Source: Hydrogenophaga sp.
GTDB taxonomy: Bacteria; Pseudomonadota; Gammaproteobacteria; Burkholderiales; Burkholderiaceae_C
Assembly: GCF_019264445.1 (NCBI RefSeq)
Contig: NZ_JAHVAB010000061.1
Span: 1-61,645, forward strand
Direction of reading: 5' to 3'
DNA: 61,645 bases
Below the pieces are notes generated by a model. It made no database searches. It was not told the DNA's origin and worked only from the letters and a program-made list of their open reading frames with translations. The translations under genes were made by a program, and so were the position numbers. Shown here in pieces: positions 1-9,153 of the stretch (its first letter is position 1; each line of letters starts with the position of its first letter).

Positions 1-380
1 TCACGGCGGCAGCGGGCGAGCAGAGCGACGGCATCGGACAGGTGAACGTGGCGGTGACGCAGCTGGACCAGATGACGCAGCAGAACGCAGCGCTGGTGGA
101 AGAGAGCGCCGCCGCTGCCGAGAGCCTCAAGGACCAGGCCAACCGCCTGGCAGGGGTGGTGCAGGTTTTCCGGCTCGATGGCATGGCCAGCCAGGTCGCA
201 CCGGTGGTGCACGCACCTGCTCGCACCGCCGTGGCGCCCAAGCCTGTGGCAAGCAAGCCTGCCGCACAGCCCAAGCCCGCGCTGGCCGCGCCAGCACCGC
301 GCAAGGCACCACAGCCCGTTGCGGTGGCCCAGGCCTCGAACGACAACGCCCGCGCCGAAGGCGACTGGGAAAGTTTCTGA
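1..380 (+). CDS. Methyl-accepting chemotaxis protein, C-terminal part only (cut by window edge)
   Basis: This is the 3' end of a chemoreceptor gene; the reading frame is open from the first base and stops at 378-380. The visible part is the descending arm of the cytoplasmic four-helix bundle (around [20 protein letters not shown]), followed by a roughly 60-residue Pro/Ala/Lys-rich flexible linker and the final residues DWESF. The last five residues fit the xWxxF tether that binds the CheR methyltransferase and CheB methylesterase in other receptors (NWETF in E. coli Tar and Tsr). The DNA of the helix region is nearly identical to the equivalent part of the complete receptor gene just downstream, so the two are recent paralogues or have undergone gene conversion. 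The ligand-binding part lies outside the window. Confidence 0.93.
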   Translation, partial: TAAAGEQSDGIGQVNVAVTQLDQMTQQNAALVEESAAAAESLKDQANRLAGVVQVFRLDGMASQVAPVVHAPARTAVAPKPVASKPAAQPKPALAAPAPRKAPQPVAVAQASNDNARAEGDWESF

Positions 381-486
381 AGCGGCGCGCGCCCGCGACG
401 CCACACGCATTTTTTCAAGCCCGGAGACAGGGCGCCGGCCAGGTCGTTCAGACCTGGCAGCCTTTCCATTTCAACAGGAGAACACC

Positions 487-2097
487 ATGCAGCAGCTGAT
501 GCGCCAATTTTCAATCCGCACCCGAATGACGGGTGCCATCGGTGTGGTGTTGATGCTGCTGACCCTGGTGGGTGGCGCCGGCTGGTGGGGCATGGAGCGG
601 CTGCACAAGCTCAATGAAGCGTTTGTGGACAACGCCTTCCAGCAAACCCTCGGGCTCTCGCGCCTGCAGGTGGCGCTGGGTGACATGGGGCGGCTTGAGA
701 AGGACATGATCATTGCCTACGAGAAGCCCGAAGTCGTCACGAAGATCAAGGCGCAATGGGAAGGCGCGCACGGTGAGGCGCTGCGCCAGATGGACGCCAT
801 GCTCAATGGCGACGAGGCCCGGCATGCCGCGCTGGTGACGCAGATGAAAGAGCACCTCGCCCAATACGTGAGCGCTGTGGCGCCTGTCACGCGCCAGCTG
901 GAGTCCAATGGCTACGACTCGGCCACCGTGGCCAACCGCATGCTCAACCGGGCGCATGCCAACTACGGCGATCTGTTGCAGAGCCTCAAGCAGCTTGAAG
1001 AGCTGTTGATGGCCGAGGCGGCCAGCGCACGCCAGGCAGGCACCGATGCCAACAGCCAGACGCTGTTGCTGTTTGGCGTGGCCGTGGCCATTGCCGCGTT
1101 GGTGGTGGTGCCCACCACGCTGTCGAACATGACCAGCATTTGCGGGCCGTTGAACGAAGCGCAGCGCCTGGCCAGTGCGATCGCGCAAGGTGACCTCACG
1201 CGAGCCGTCCACCACCAGGGCAAAGACGAAACCGCTGCGCTCATGCGCGCGCTGGGCGACATGCAGGCGGCGCTGCTGCGCATCGTGAGCGAGGTGCGCA
1301 GCTCCACCGACAGCATTGGCACCGCGAGCCAGCAGATCGCCAGCGGCAACCAGGACCTGAGCGCGCGCACGGAGCAAGCGGCGAGCAACCTGCAGGAGAC
1401 GGCGGCGAGCATGGAGCAGCTCACGAGCACGGTGCGCCAGAGCGCGGACGCTGCACGCCAGGCCACACAGATGGCGACCGCCAACGCCGAGGTGGCGGTG
1501 CGCGGTGGTCAGGTGGTGGGCCAGGTGGTGACCACGATGGACGAGATCAACCACAGCAGCAAAAAGATTGGCGACATCATTGGCGTGATCGACGGCATCG
1601 CGTTCCAGACGAACATCCTGGCGTTGAACGCGGCGGTGGAAGCCGCACGTGCGGGCGAGCAGGGCCGGGGCTTTGCGGTGGTGGCCGCCGAGGTGCGAAG
1701 CCTCGCGCAGCGCAGTGCGCAAGCCGCCAAGGAAATCAAGGGTCTGATCGAGACCAGCGTTGGCAAGGTCGAGGACGGCTCGCGCCTGGTGGCCCAGGCG
1801 GGCAGCACGATCAGCGAGATCGTGGCCAACGCCGAGAAGGTGTCGGCCTTTATCAGCGACATCACCACCGCCGCCGGCGAGCAGAGCGACGGCATCGGAC
1901 AGGTGAATGTGGCGGTGACGCAGCTGGACCACATGACGCAGCAGAACGCGGCGCTGGTGGAGGAGAGCGCGGCGGCGGCCGAGAGCCTCAAGGACCAGGC
2001 GGGCCGTCTGGCCGAGTCGGTCCGCTTCTTCCGGGTCGACAACGCCGTGGTCATGTCGGATGCCGCCGGCTGGGCCGACGGCCGGCACCACGGCTGA
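487..2097 (+). CDS. Methyl-accepting chemotaxis protein (4HB sensor, HAMP, MCP signalling domain)
   Basis: Membrane chemoreceptor that passes a periplasmic signal to the CheA/CheW array. I start it at the ATG at 487 because AGGAG lies a few bases upstream; this gives 536 residues, the usual size. TM1 is about residues 14-33, followed by a periplasmic four-helix-bundle-type sensor to about 188. TM2 is about 191-212, HAMP about 213-265, and the signalling bundle runs to about 510. The conserved hairpin tip ([20 protein letters not shown]) is at about 370-390. Unlike the receptor before it, it ends in a short GRHHG tail with no xWxxF pentapeptide, so adaptation may depend on tethered neighbours. 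The ligand cannot be predicted. It is probably co-transcribed with the upstream receptor gene (106-bp gap). Confidence 0.96.
   Translation: MQQLMRQFSIRTRMTGAIGVVLMLLTLVGGAGWWGMERLHKLNEAFVDNAFQQTLGLSRLQVALGDMGRLEKDMIIAYEKPEVVTKIKAQWEGAHGEALRQMDAMLNGDEARHAALVTQMKEHLAQYVSAVAPVTRQLESNGYDSATVANRMLNRAHANYGDLLQSLKQLEELLMAEAASARQAGTDANSQTLLLFGVAVAIAALVVVPTTLSNMTSICGPLNEAQRLASAIAQGDLTRAVHHQGKDETAALMRALGDMQAALLRIVSEVRSSTDSIGTASQQIASGNQDLSARTEQAASNLQETAASMEQLTSTVRQSADAARQATQMATANAEVAVRGGQVVGQVVTTMDEINHSSKKIGDIIGVIDGIAFQTNILALNAAVEAARAGEQGRGFAVVAAEVRSLAQRSAQAAKEIKGLIETSVGKVEDGSRLVAQAGSTISEIVANAEKVSAFISDITTAAGEQSDGIGQVNVAVTQLDHMTQQNAALVEESAAAAESLKDQAGRLAESVRFFRVDNAVVMSDAAGWADGRHHG
1871..2018 (+). repeat. 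Second copy of a ~145-bp direct repeat shared with bases ~10-158
   Basis: The DNA encoding the distal signalling helix of the complete receptor repeats, at roughly 90 percent identity by eye, the sequence at about 10-158 at the end of the partial receptor. Differences are mostly at third codon positions. This is a paralogous direct repeat about 1.86 kb apart and could support recombination between the two genes. Confidence 0.8.
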
Positions 2098-2277
2098 CCC
2101 TCACCAGACGGAAGGCATTTCCGGAGGGAAAGGCGGTTGAGGGCAGCGCGTTTGAGGGCCTTTGCGCAGCCTGTAACAGACGGTGCGTGCCTATACTCAT
2201 TCCTTGGCCGCCAGCCCTGAGGACTCCTGTGCCCTGGACGCCGGCGCCCCTTCGTCAGCGCACCCGGAGACCGCCCC

Positions 2278-3780
2278 ATGAACGCCCGCCTGCCCCACGC
2301 CACGCCCCCGCTGGACCCGACCGCTTTGCAGGCGCACGTAGACGCCAGCTGGTCGGGCCGCATCATTCCTGAACTGGTCCGCTACATCGAGGTGCCGGCG
2401 AAGTCGCCCGCCTTTGATGCCGACTGGGCCGCCCACGGCCTGCTCGATCGCGTGCTGCAAGGCGCGGCCGACTGGGTGCGGGCGCAGAAGGTGGACGGCC
2501 TGCAGCTGGAAGTCATTCGCCTGAACGACGCGCACGGCAAGCCACGCACCCCGGTGCTGTTTTTCGAGGTGCCCGCCAGCGCCGGCCAGGACGGCACGCC
2601 AGCGCCCGCCTCCGGCCAGACCGTGCTGATGTATGGCCACCTCGACAAACAGCCCGAGTTCACCGGCTGGCGCAGCGACCTGGGCCCCTGGACACCCAAG
2701 ATCGACGGCGGCAAGCTCTATGGCCGAGGCGGCGCCGACGACGGCTACGCGGTCTACGCCAGCATCGCCGCGCTGCAGGCCCTCAAGGCGCAGGGCGTGG
2801 CGCACCCGCGCATCGTCGGCCTGATCGAAACGTGTGAGGAGAGCGGCTCGGGCGACCTGCTGCCTTATGTGGACGCGCTGCGCGCGCGGCTGGGCGACGT
2901 GGGTCTGGTGATCTGCCTGGACAGCGGCGCCGGCAACTACGACCAGCTCTGGCTCACCACCAGCCTGCGCGGCATGGCCAGCGGCGTGCTCAAGGTCGAG
3001 GTGCTCACGGAAGGCATCCACTCGGGCGACGCATCGGGCCTGGTGCCGTCGAGCTTTCGCATCATGCGCCAGGTGCTTGATCGGCTCGAAGACAGCGCCA
3101 CCGGCCGCTTGTTGCCCGCCAGCTTTCACTGCGAAGTGCCGGCCGAACGCGTCGAGCAGGCGCGCGCCACGGCGGCCATTCTGGGCGATGAGATCTACAA
3201 GCGCTTTCCGTGGGCGCACCACGACTGCGGGGGCTCCACCGTGTTTGCCCTGCCCACCACCAACGACCCGGTGGACGCCTTGCTCAACCGCACGTGGCGT
3301 CCCACCCTGTCGGTGACTGGCGCCGAAGGCTTCCCCGAGTTGCGCAATGCCGGCAACGTGCTGCGCCCTTACACCGCCTTCAAGCTCAGCTTGCGTCTGC
3401 CCCCGCTGGTGGACGCGCCTGCCGCGGTGCGCGAACTCAAGGCCTTGCTGGAAGACAACGCCCCGTACAAGGCGAAAGTGACGTTTGAAGGCGAGGGCGC
3501 GGCCAGCGGCTGGAACGCGCCCACCACCGCGCCCTGGTTCGAGCAGGCGCTGCAGGGCGCGTCGCAGGCGCACTTCGGCGCGGGCTGCGGCACCATCGGC
3601 CAGGGCGGCACCATTCCGCTCATGAACATGCTCAGCAAAGGCTTTCCGAGCGCGCAGATGATGGTGTGCGGCGTGCTCGGCCCCAAGAGCAATGCGCACG
3701 GCCCGAACGAGTTCCTGCACCTGGACTACGCGCAGCGCCTCACGGCCACCGTGGCCCAGGTGATCGCCCGCATGCCTTGA
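2278..3780 (+). CDS. M20 family metallopeptidase (dipeptidase-like)
   Basis: Predicted cytoplasmic zinc exopeptidase of the M20 clan, 500 residues, closest in flavour to the M20 dipeptidases. The two-metal site is complete: His121 (YGHLDKQ), Asp154 (GGADDG), the Glu187-Glu188 pair (ETCEESGS), Asp215 (CLDSGAG) and His474 (NAHGPNE). The bacterial dimerisation or lid insertion sits at about residues 235-410, with a GIHSGDASG motif. GGAG lies a few bases before the ATG at 2278. The hydrolase gene follows 9 bp downstream on the same strand, so the two probably form an operon. There is no signal peptide. The substrate is unknown; a dipeptide or acylated amino acid is the family expectation. Confidence 0.93.
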   Translation: MNARLPHATPPLDPTALQAHVDASWSGRIIPELVRYIEVPAKSPAFDADWAAHGLLDRVLQGAADWVRAQKVDGLQLEVIRLNDAHGKPRTPVLFFEVPASAGQDGTPAPASGQTVLMYGHLDKQPEFTGWRSDLGPWTPKIDGGKLYGRGGADDGYAVYASIAALQALKAQGVAHPRIVGLIETCEESGSGDLLPYVDALRARLGDVGLVICLDSGAGNYDQLWLTTSLRGMASGVLKVEVLTEGIHSGDASGLVPSSFRIMRQVLDRLEDSATGRLLPASFHCEVPAERVEQARATAAILGDEIYKRFPWAHHDCGGSTVFALPTTNDPVDALLNRTWRPTLSVTGAEGFPELRNAGNVLRPYTAFKLSLRLPPLVDAPAAVRELKALLEDNAPYKAKVTFEGEGAASGWNAPTTAPWFEQALQGASQAHFGAGCGTIGQGGTIPLMNMLSKGFPSAQMMVCGVLGPKSNAHGPNEFLHLDYAQRLTATVAQVIARMP

Positions 3781-3789
3781 GCGGCCACC

Positions 3790-4647
3790 ATGTCGTCTGA
3801 CACCACCCAGGCACCCTTCACCCTGCGCGATGGCCTGAACCTGGCCTTGTTCGACTGGCCGCTGCCCATGCGCTGGCGTCCCCGTGCGGTGGTGCTCATC
3901 GTGCATGGCCTGGGCGAGCACGCCTGGCGCTACGACCCGGTGGCGCAGCGCCTGAATGAATGGGGCTTTTGCGTGCGCGCTTACGACCAGCGCGGCCACG
4001 GGGAGTCGGGCGGTGAGCGGGGCGTGTTGCCCGACGACGACGCGCTGCTGGACGACCTGGCCGAGGTGGTGGAAGACACGCGCAGCCACATTGCCGAGCC
4101 CTGGGCTTGCCCGCTCATCCTGATGGGCCACAGCCTGGGTGGCTTGATCGCATCCACATTCGTGCAGCGCCGCATGGCGCCGGTGGATGGCCTGGTGCTG
4201 TCGTCGCCGGCACTCGATGCCGGCATCGGTGCCTTGCAGAAGAAATTCATCTCGCTGCTCTACCGCTTCGCGCCCGATTTCACCCTGTCCAATGGACTGG
4301 ACTCGAGCAAGCTGTCCCACAACGCGGCCGTGGTGGACACCTACCGCAAAGACCCGCTGGTGCACGACCGCATCAGCGCGCGCCTGGCGCGCTTCATTGA
4401 CGACAACGGCCCCACCGTGGTGGCTGCGGCGGCGCAATGGCGCGTGCCCACGCTGCTCATGTACGCCGGCGCCGACCACCTCGTGCGGCCCGCCGGCAGC
4501 AAGGCGTTTGCCGCCGCTGCACCGCGCAAGGTGGTGCACAGCCAGGCGTTTGACGGGCTGTACCACGAAATCTTCAACGAGGCCGATCCGTCGGCCGTGT
4601 TCGGCACGCTCAAGGCCTGGCTCGACGTGATCGCGCCCGCGGCCTAG
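3790..4647 (+). CDS. Alpha/beta hydrolase, lysophospholipase / monoacylglycerol lipase-like
   Basis: Serine hydrolase of 285 residues in the Hydrolase_4 (PldB/MGLL-like) group. Visible motifs are the oxyanion strand VLIVHGLGEH with the family's HG dipeptide, AYDQRGHGES, and the nucleophile elbow GHSLGG (Ser about 118). The acid is in MYAGADHLVRP and the histidine in LYHEIFNE near the C terminus. A cap region (about 150-205) lies between strands. There is no signal peptide or lipobox. The gene starts 9 bp after the M20 peptidase and is probably co-transcribed. The acyl substrate is not shown by the sequence. The YidB-like gene converges on it from the other strand. Confidence 0.92.
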   Translation: MSSDTTQAPFTLRDGLNLALFDWPLPMRWRPRAVVLIVHGLGEHAWRYDPVAQRLNEWGFCVRAYDQRGHGESGGERGVLPDDDALLDDLAEVVEDTRSHIAEPWACPLILMGHSLGGLIASTFVQRRMAPVDGLVLSSPALDAGIGALQKKFISLLYRFAPDFTLSNGLDSSKLSHNAAVVDTYRKDPLVHDRISARLARFIDDNGPTVVAAAAQWRVPTLLMYAGADHLVRPAGSKAFAAAAPRKVVHSQAFDGLYHEIFNEADPSAVFGTLKAWLDVIAPAA

Positions 4648-4660
4648 AGGCGCCCGGCGC

Positions 4661-5179
4661 TCAGCGGCGCGGCTGCATCAGGCCGCCGAGCATGCCCATC
4701 AGGTCGGGCGCGTTGCCGCCCCCCTGGCCACCACCGAGCAAGTCACCCAGGCCGCCGAGGCCGCCCAGCGCGTTGTCATCGGGCAGCTGGCCTTTGGGGG
4801 TGAGCTGGTCGATCAGACCGGGCAGCAGCTCGGCCAGCGCGCCCGAGGCCTGCTGCTGGCTGCCGCCGAGTTGCGAGGCGATCATGCCCATGAGGTCGGG
4901 CCCGAGCGCACCGCCCAGTTGTTCGCCCGACACCGGCTGGTTGGCGCCCGTGCCGATCCACGACTGCACCGCCTCACCGAGGCCGCCCGACTGCAGCTTG
5001 GCCAGCAGGCCCTGCAACCCCCCCGAGCTGGCGAGCAGCGCACCTACCAGTCCCATGAGCATCTGCGGGTCCAGCCCGCCCGGCAGGCCGGTGGCCGATA
5101 CGGATGGGGCGCGTTGCCCCTGCAGCGAACCCGAAGCCGCTTCGGCGGCGGCACCGATCAAAGAATCCAGAAGTCCCAT
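4661..5179 (-). CDS. YidB-like protein (DUF937)
   Basis: A 172-residue Gly/Leu/Gln-rich protein opening MGLLDSLIGAA, typical of the DUF937/YidB family. It has repeated short amphipathic segments separated by glycine runs, with a C-terminal GGLGGLGDLLGG stretch. I chose the ATG at 5179 because the residues upstream do not resemble the family and overlap the 3' end of the MFS gene. No enzymatic motif or signal peptide is visible. The family's function is unknown, so none is assigned. The gene lies 41 bp downstream of the MFS gene on the same strand and could share its transcript. Confidence 0.85.
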   Translation of the reverse strand: MGLLDSLIGAAAEAASGSLQGQRAPSVSATGLPGGLDPQMLMGLVGALLASSGGLQGLLAKLQSGGLGEAVQSWIGTGANQPVSGEQLGGALGPDLMGMIASQLGGSQQQASGALAELLPGLIDQLTPKGQLPDDNALGGLGGLGDLLGGGQGGGNAPDLMGMLGGLMQPRR

Positions 5180-5220
5180 GGCGTTGTTCCCTGTGTTGGG
5201 CACCCGGAATGGGCGCTCGG

Positions 5221-6396
5221 TCAGGCCGGATTGTGGTCGCGGCGGCGCACCCAGGCAAGCCAGACCAGGGCCAGTCCGGTGAGGGCGACCGGTACCAGCG
5301 AGCCCAGGTTGAGCCATTGCCAGCCTTGCGTGGTGACCAGCGCACCGGAGGCAAACGACGTCAGTGCCATGGTGGCGAACACACAGAAGTTGATGGCCGC
5401 CTGCGCGCGGTCCTTTTCCTCGGGTCGCCAGGCCTGCAGCGAGAGCGTGGTGCTGCCGGTAAAGAGGAAGTTCCAGCCCACGCCGAGCAGAAACAGCGCG
5501 ACCAGGAACTGGTGCAGGTCCACGCCTGTGAGCGCAATGCCGATACACATCAGGTAGAGGGCCACGCCCACGCCCATGATGGTGAGCGCGCCGAAGCGCC
5601 GGATGAGGTGGCCCGTGAAGAAGCCGGGCGCGAACATGCCGATGACGTGCCACTCCAGCACCAGCGCGGCGTCACCAAAGGGAAAGCCGCACACCTGCAT
5701 GGCCAGGGGCGTGGCGGCCATCAGCAGGTTCATGACGCCATAGCCCAGTGCGGCGCAGCCGGCCGCCACGATGAAGATGGGTTGCCGCATGATCTCGCCC
5801 AGCGGCCGGCCGCGTTCGGCATGCGCCGCCCTGGGCGGCACGGGTGGGAAGGTCATGAAGGCAATGGCCAGCATCGACAACAGCGCCACCGCGGCCAGCG
5901 CCACGTAGGCTCCGGCAAAAGGCACAGGCAGCCAGTGCTGCGTGCGCGTGGCCAGGTTCGGGCCGATCACGGCGCCCGCCAGGCCACCGGCCAGCACCAG
6001 CGATACCGCCTTTTCCCGAAACGCAGTGGCGCTGAGTTCGGCCGCTGCAAAACGGTAGAGCTGCCCGTTGGCGCTGTAGTAACCGGCGACCACGGTGGCC
6101 GCCACCAGCAGCCAGAAGTTGCGCTCCATCACGGCCCACGCGCATAGCAGCGCCGAGGCCAGCGCCACCAGCAGGCCGATCTGGAACGACACCTGGCGCC
6201 CGAAGGCGCTCTGCGTGCGCGCCACCAGCGGCGTGGACAACGCACCGCCCACCACATACCCCATGACCGGCAGGGTGGCCATCCAGCCCAGGGGCGCCAG
6301 CGACAGCCCCACCAGACCATTGATGGCGATGAACACCACGTTGTTGGTCATGAAGAGGCCTTGCGCGGCGGCCAGCAGCCAGAGGTTTTTGTTCAT
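5221..6396 (-). CDS. MFS transporter
   Basis: Integral membrane protein of about 391 residues with about 12 hydrophobic segments, consistent with the major facilitator superfamily. The first helix follows MNKNLWLLAAAQG, and the second segment ends in a TPLVARTQSAFGRQ loop resembling the MFS helix 2-3 loop. The second half begins with GEIMRQPIFIVAAG. The start is uncertain: the ATG at 6396 fits the family's short N terminus, while an in-frame ATG at 6414 would add six residues; no strong ribosome binding site marks either. The substrate cannot be inferred. It is divergent from the racemase gene, with only about 65 bp between them. Confidence 0.9.
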   Translation of the reverse strand: MNKNLWLLAAAQGLFMTNNVVFIAINGLVGLSLAPLGWMATLPVMGYVVGGALSTPLVARTQSAFGRQVSFQIGLLVALASALLCAWAVMERNFWLLVAATVVAGYYSANGQLYRFAAAELSATAFREKAVSLVLAGGLAGAVIGPNLATRTQHWLPVPFAGAYVALAAVALLSMLAIAFMTFPPVPPRAAHAERGRPLGEIMRQPIFIVAAGCAALGYGVMNLLMAATPLAMQVCGFPFGDAALVLEWHVIGMFAPGFFTGHLIRRFGALTIMGVGVALYLMCIGIALTGVDLHQFLVALFLLGVGWNFLFTGSTTLSLQAWRPEEKDRAQAAINFCVFATMALTSFASGALVTTQGWQWLNLGSLVPVALTGLALVWLAWVRRRDHNPA

Positions 6397-6460
6397 AAGC
6401 GGCTGTTTATACAAGCTGGCGGCGGTTTATAGTGCGCACCCCGTGTCCCTCTGTTGACCC

Positions 6461-7151
6461 ATGACCCAACACATTGGCATCGTGGCCTGTTCGGCCGAAG
6501 GCGCTGCGCTACCGCACCCTCTGTGCGCAAGGCGCGGCATTGCTGGGCCCGCACGCGCATCCGGAGGTGTCGCTGCACTCCCTATCGCTGGCCGATTACG
6601 TCGACTGCCTCAACCGTGGCGATCTGCGCGGCGTGGGCGATCTGATGCTCACCTCGGCCCGCAAGCTCGCGGCCGCGGGGGCTGACTTCCTCATCTGCCC
6701 GGACAACACCATCCACCAGGCGTTCGCGCACGTGGCGCCCCGATCGCCGCTACCCTGGTTGCACATCGCCGAGGTGGTGGCGCAGGCGGCGGCCGAGCGT
6801 GGTCACCGGCGGCTGGGCATCACCGGCACGCGCTGGCTGGTCGACAGCGAGGTGTATCCCGAGCAACTCGGCGCGCGTGGCCTGCAGGCGGTGCGCCCGA
6901 GCGAGGCGGAGCGTGTCGAGCTGGATCGCATCATCATGGACGAGCTCGTGTATGGCGTGTTCAAGCCCGAGAGCGTCGCGCGATTCCAGGCCGTGTTCTC
7001 GCGTCTGAAAGACGAAGGGTGCGACGCCGTGGTGCTCGGCTGCACCGAAATCCCGCTGATCATGAGCGACGCCAATTCGCCGCTGCCCACGCTGGACTCG
7101 ACCCGGCTGCTGGCGCATGCGGCCCTCGCGCGCGCCACCGGCACGGCCTGA
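6461..7151 (+). pseudogene. Aspartate/glutamate racemase family gene, apparently frameshifted near its 5' end
   Basis: Two overlapping frames together make one racemase-family protein. The frame from the ATG at 6461 gives MTQHIGIVACSAEGAAL, the expected first strand with the N-terminal catalytic cysteine, and then degenerates. The +1 frame from about 6508 gives YRTLCAQGAALLGPHAHPEV and continues as a normal racemase to the stop at 7149-7151. It includes FLICPDNTIHQAF and the second-cysteine motif VVLGCTEIPLIM. A loss of 2 or 5 bases, or one extra base, near 6505-6512 (the local sequence is rich in GCG/CTG) would explain this. A shorter start at 6474 keeps the downstream frame but lacks the first catalytic cysteine. 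It is a pseudogene, a very recent mutation, or a sequencing error. Confidence 0.75.
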
Positions 7152-7176
7152 GCCGCAGCGGTTCGTTCGCTGCGGT

Positions 7177-7914
7177 TCAGCCGCCCAGCGCCAGCGTCAG
7201 CGCTGCCAGCGCGGCGGTCTCGGCGCGCAGCACGCGCGGCCCCAGCGTCACAGGCACGAAGCCCGCTGCGCGAGCCAGCGCGTCTTCGGCCGGGCTCAGG
7301 CCGCCTTCCGGTCCGCTGAGGAACCACACCGCTGCGCCCGCCGGTGCTTGTGCGAGCGCCTGCGTGAGCGGCTGCGTGCCTGCGGCCAGCGACAGCAGGC
7401 AGCGCAGCGACGGCGTGCCGGCTTCGGTCGATGGCAGGGCCTTCAACCAGGCCGCGAAGTCCCCCACGGCGTGCACATGGGGCACACGGTTGCCACCGCA
7501 CTGTTCGCACGCCGCCACGGCCACTGATTGCCAGTGGGCCTGCTTCTTGGTGGCCCGCTCGCCCGCGAGCCGCAGCACGCTGTGCGCCGTGTGCAGCGGC
7601 TGCACCGAGGCCACACCGAGTTCGGCGGCCTTCTCCACCAGCCAGTCCATGCGGTCGTTGGCGGGCATGCCCAGCGCCAGGTGCACGGCGCGGCCTGCTT
7701 CGCGCTCGACGGCGTGGTGCGTGCCCAGCACCACGTCCACATCGCTGCGGCCCATGCGGGTGATGGTGGCTTCCCACTCGCCGCCCTCGCCATTGAAAAG
7801 CGTGATGACCTGCCCGGGCTGCAGGCGCAGCACCTGCACATGGCGCGCGGTGCCGGCAGGCAGCGTGAGGGGCTGGCCGCCTTGCAGCACCGCTGGGCAA
7901 TGGAAGCGCGGCAT
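7177..7914 (-). CDS. rsmE: 16S rRNA (uracil1498-N3)-methyltransferase RsmE
   Basis: SAM-dependent SPOUT-class methyltransferase that makes m3U1498 in 16S rRNA, 245 residues, normal length. An N-terminal PUA-like domain (about 1-70, with RHVQVLRL and GEGGEWEA) is followed by the trefoil-knot domain. Knot motifs visible are WLVEKAAELGV, AACEQCGGNRVP, WFLSGPEGGLSPAE and LGPRVLRAETA, the last two forming the SAM site. It starts 2 bp after the amgK stop codon on the same strand, so it is the downstream gene of an amgK-rsmE operon. Confidence 0.96.
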   Translation of the reverse strand: MPRFHCPAVLQGGQPLTLPAGTARHVQVLRLQPGQVITLFNGEGGEWEATITRMGRSDVDVVLGTHHAVEREAGRAVHLALGMPANDRMDWLVEKAAELGVASVQPLHTAHSVLRLAGERATKKQAHWQSVAVAACEQCGGNRVPHVHAVGDFAAWLKALPSTEAGTPSLRCLLSLAAGTQPLTQALAQAPAGAAVWFLSGPEGGLSPAEDALARAAGFVPVTLGPRVLRAETAALAALTLALGG

Positions 7915-7916
7915 GC

Positions 7917-9008
7917 CTAGACGCGACCGAACGCGTACCCCGAGGCCGCCTGCAGACCTTCGATCTCGTCAAGCATTTTCAGGAACGGGCCCAGTGCCCG
8001 GTAGCGGTGCGCGGTGTGGCGGATGTAACCGATGAAGCGCGGCGCGTCGGCGAGGTATTTGGGCTTGCCATCGCGCAGGGTCAGCCGCGCAAAGATGCCC
8101 GCCACTTTCAGGTGGCGCTGCAGGCCCATCCACTCCACGCCCCGGTAGAAGGCGCCGAAGTCGCTGTGCCAGTCCTCGAAGTCCATGAGGCCGGCGGCGC
8201 GTGCCTTCTCCCAGTAGCGCACGGTCACATCGATCACGAAGTCTTCTTCCCATGTGAGGAAGGCGTCGCGCATGAGGCTGGCAATGTCGTAGGTGATGGG
8301 ACCGTGCACCGCGTCCTGGAAGTCGAGCACGCCGAGCTGCTGCGCCGGTGTATCACCGGGTTGCAGGGGCAACATGAGGTTGCGCGGCATGAAGTCGCGG
8401 TGCACATACACGGTGGGCGCGGCGAGGTTGTGCGCCACCACGGTGTCAAAGGTCTTCTGCAAGGTCTGGGCCTGCGCTTCGCTCAGCGTCAGGCCCTTGT
8501 GCTGCTGCAGGTACCAGTCGGGAAACAGCTGCAGCTCGCGGCGCAGCAAGGCCTCGTTGTAAGGCGGCAGCACGCCCGGGCGGGAGGCCAGCTGCCAGGC
8601 CAGCAGCGCGTCGAGCGCCTGCATGTAGCGCGTGTGGTTGGCCTGCGCGTTGTCGGCGTTGATGCCGTCCAGCATCGTCTGGTGCCCCAGGTCGCTCAGC
8701 AGCATGAAGCCTTGCGGCTCGTCCCAGGCCAGGATCTCGGGCACCAGCAGGCCTGCATCGCGAAGCAGACCGGCCACGTGCACGAAGGGCTGGCAGTTCT
8801 CGTGCGCGGGCGGCGCGTCCATCACGATCAGGCTGCCACCGGCGCGCGTGTCGATGCGCAGGTAGCGGCGAAAGCTGGCGTCGGCCGAGGCGGGGCGCAG
8901 GGTGTCGGGCAACAGATTCAGGCGCGTCACCAGCGGCTGCAACCAGGTGTGAAAGGCGGCCTCGCGCACGGGGTCGGCCCAGGTGACGGCGGGGTGAGGC
9001 GTGGTCAT
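7917..9008 (-). CDS. amgK: AmgK-type N-acetylmuramate/N-acetylglucosamine kinase (APH-fold phosphotransferase)
   Basis: Aminoglycoside-phosphotransferase-fold sugar kinase, 363 residues from the ATG at 9008. It has Brenner's motif VHRDFMPRN (His203, Asp205, Asn210) and the metal-binding aspartate in LDFQDAVHGP (Asp229). In Pseudomonas putida, AmgK phosphorylates MurNAc and GlcNAc at the anomeric position, and MurU then makes UDP-MurNAc, bypassing de novo synthesis. The identity is supported by position, divergent from lptD as in Pseudomonas, and by a murU gene at 25176-25925. Unlike in Pseudomonas, murU is not adjacent. An in-frame GTG at 9026 is an alternative start. It is co-directional with rsmE, 2 bp apart. 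Confidence 0.87.
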   Translation of the reverse strand: MTTPHPAVTWADPVREAAFHTWLQPLVTRLNLLPDTLRPASADASFRRYLRIDTRAGGSLIVMDAPPAHENCQPFVHVAGLLRDAGLLVPEILAWDEPQGFMLLSDLGHQTMLDGINADNAQANHTRYMQALDALLAWQLASRPGVLPPYNEALLRRELQLFPDWYLQQHKGLTLSEAQAQTLQKTFDTVVAHNLAAPTVYVHRDFMPRNLMLPLQPGDTPAQQLGVLDFQDAVHGPITYDIASLMRDAFLTWEEDFVIDVTVRYWEKARAAGLMDFEDWHSDFGAFYRGVEWMGLQRHLKVAGIFARLTLRDGKPKYLADAPRFIGYIRHTAHRYRALGPFLKMLDEIEGLQAASGYAFGRV

Positions 9009-9153
9009 GGGAGTGGGGGTGGGGACGTGGTGGGCCGTACGACCTGTCCGGGCTTCCGGCAGTGGATAATCGCGCCTGATTCTACAAACCCCCTGCATCG
9101 CGGCGACGGGCCTTCGGGCCTGTACTGGCAGCCGGACCACCGAATTCATTCCC

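Noticed and set aside
511..2091. Long open frame antisense to the complete chemoreceptor
   Set aside because: High-GC coding DNA opens antisense frames; the product is rich in Arg/His/Leu repeats with no domain pattern, and the plus-strand receptor is certain.
2162..2197. TTGCGC and TATACT as a sigma-70 promoter for the M20 peptidase
   Set aside because: The -10-like TATACT is good, but the spacing to any -35-like hexamer is wrong, so no promoter was called.
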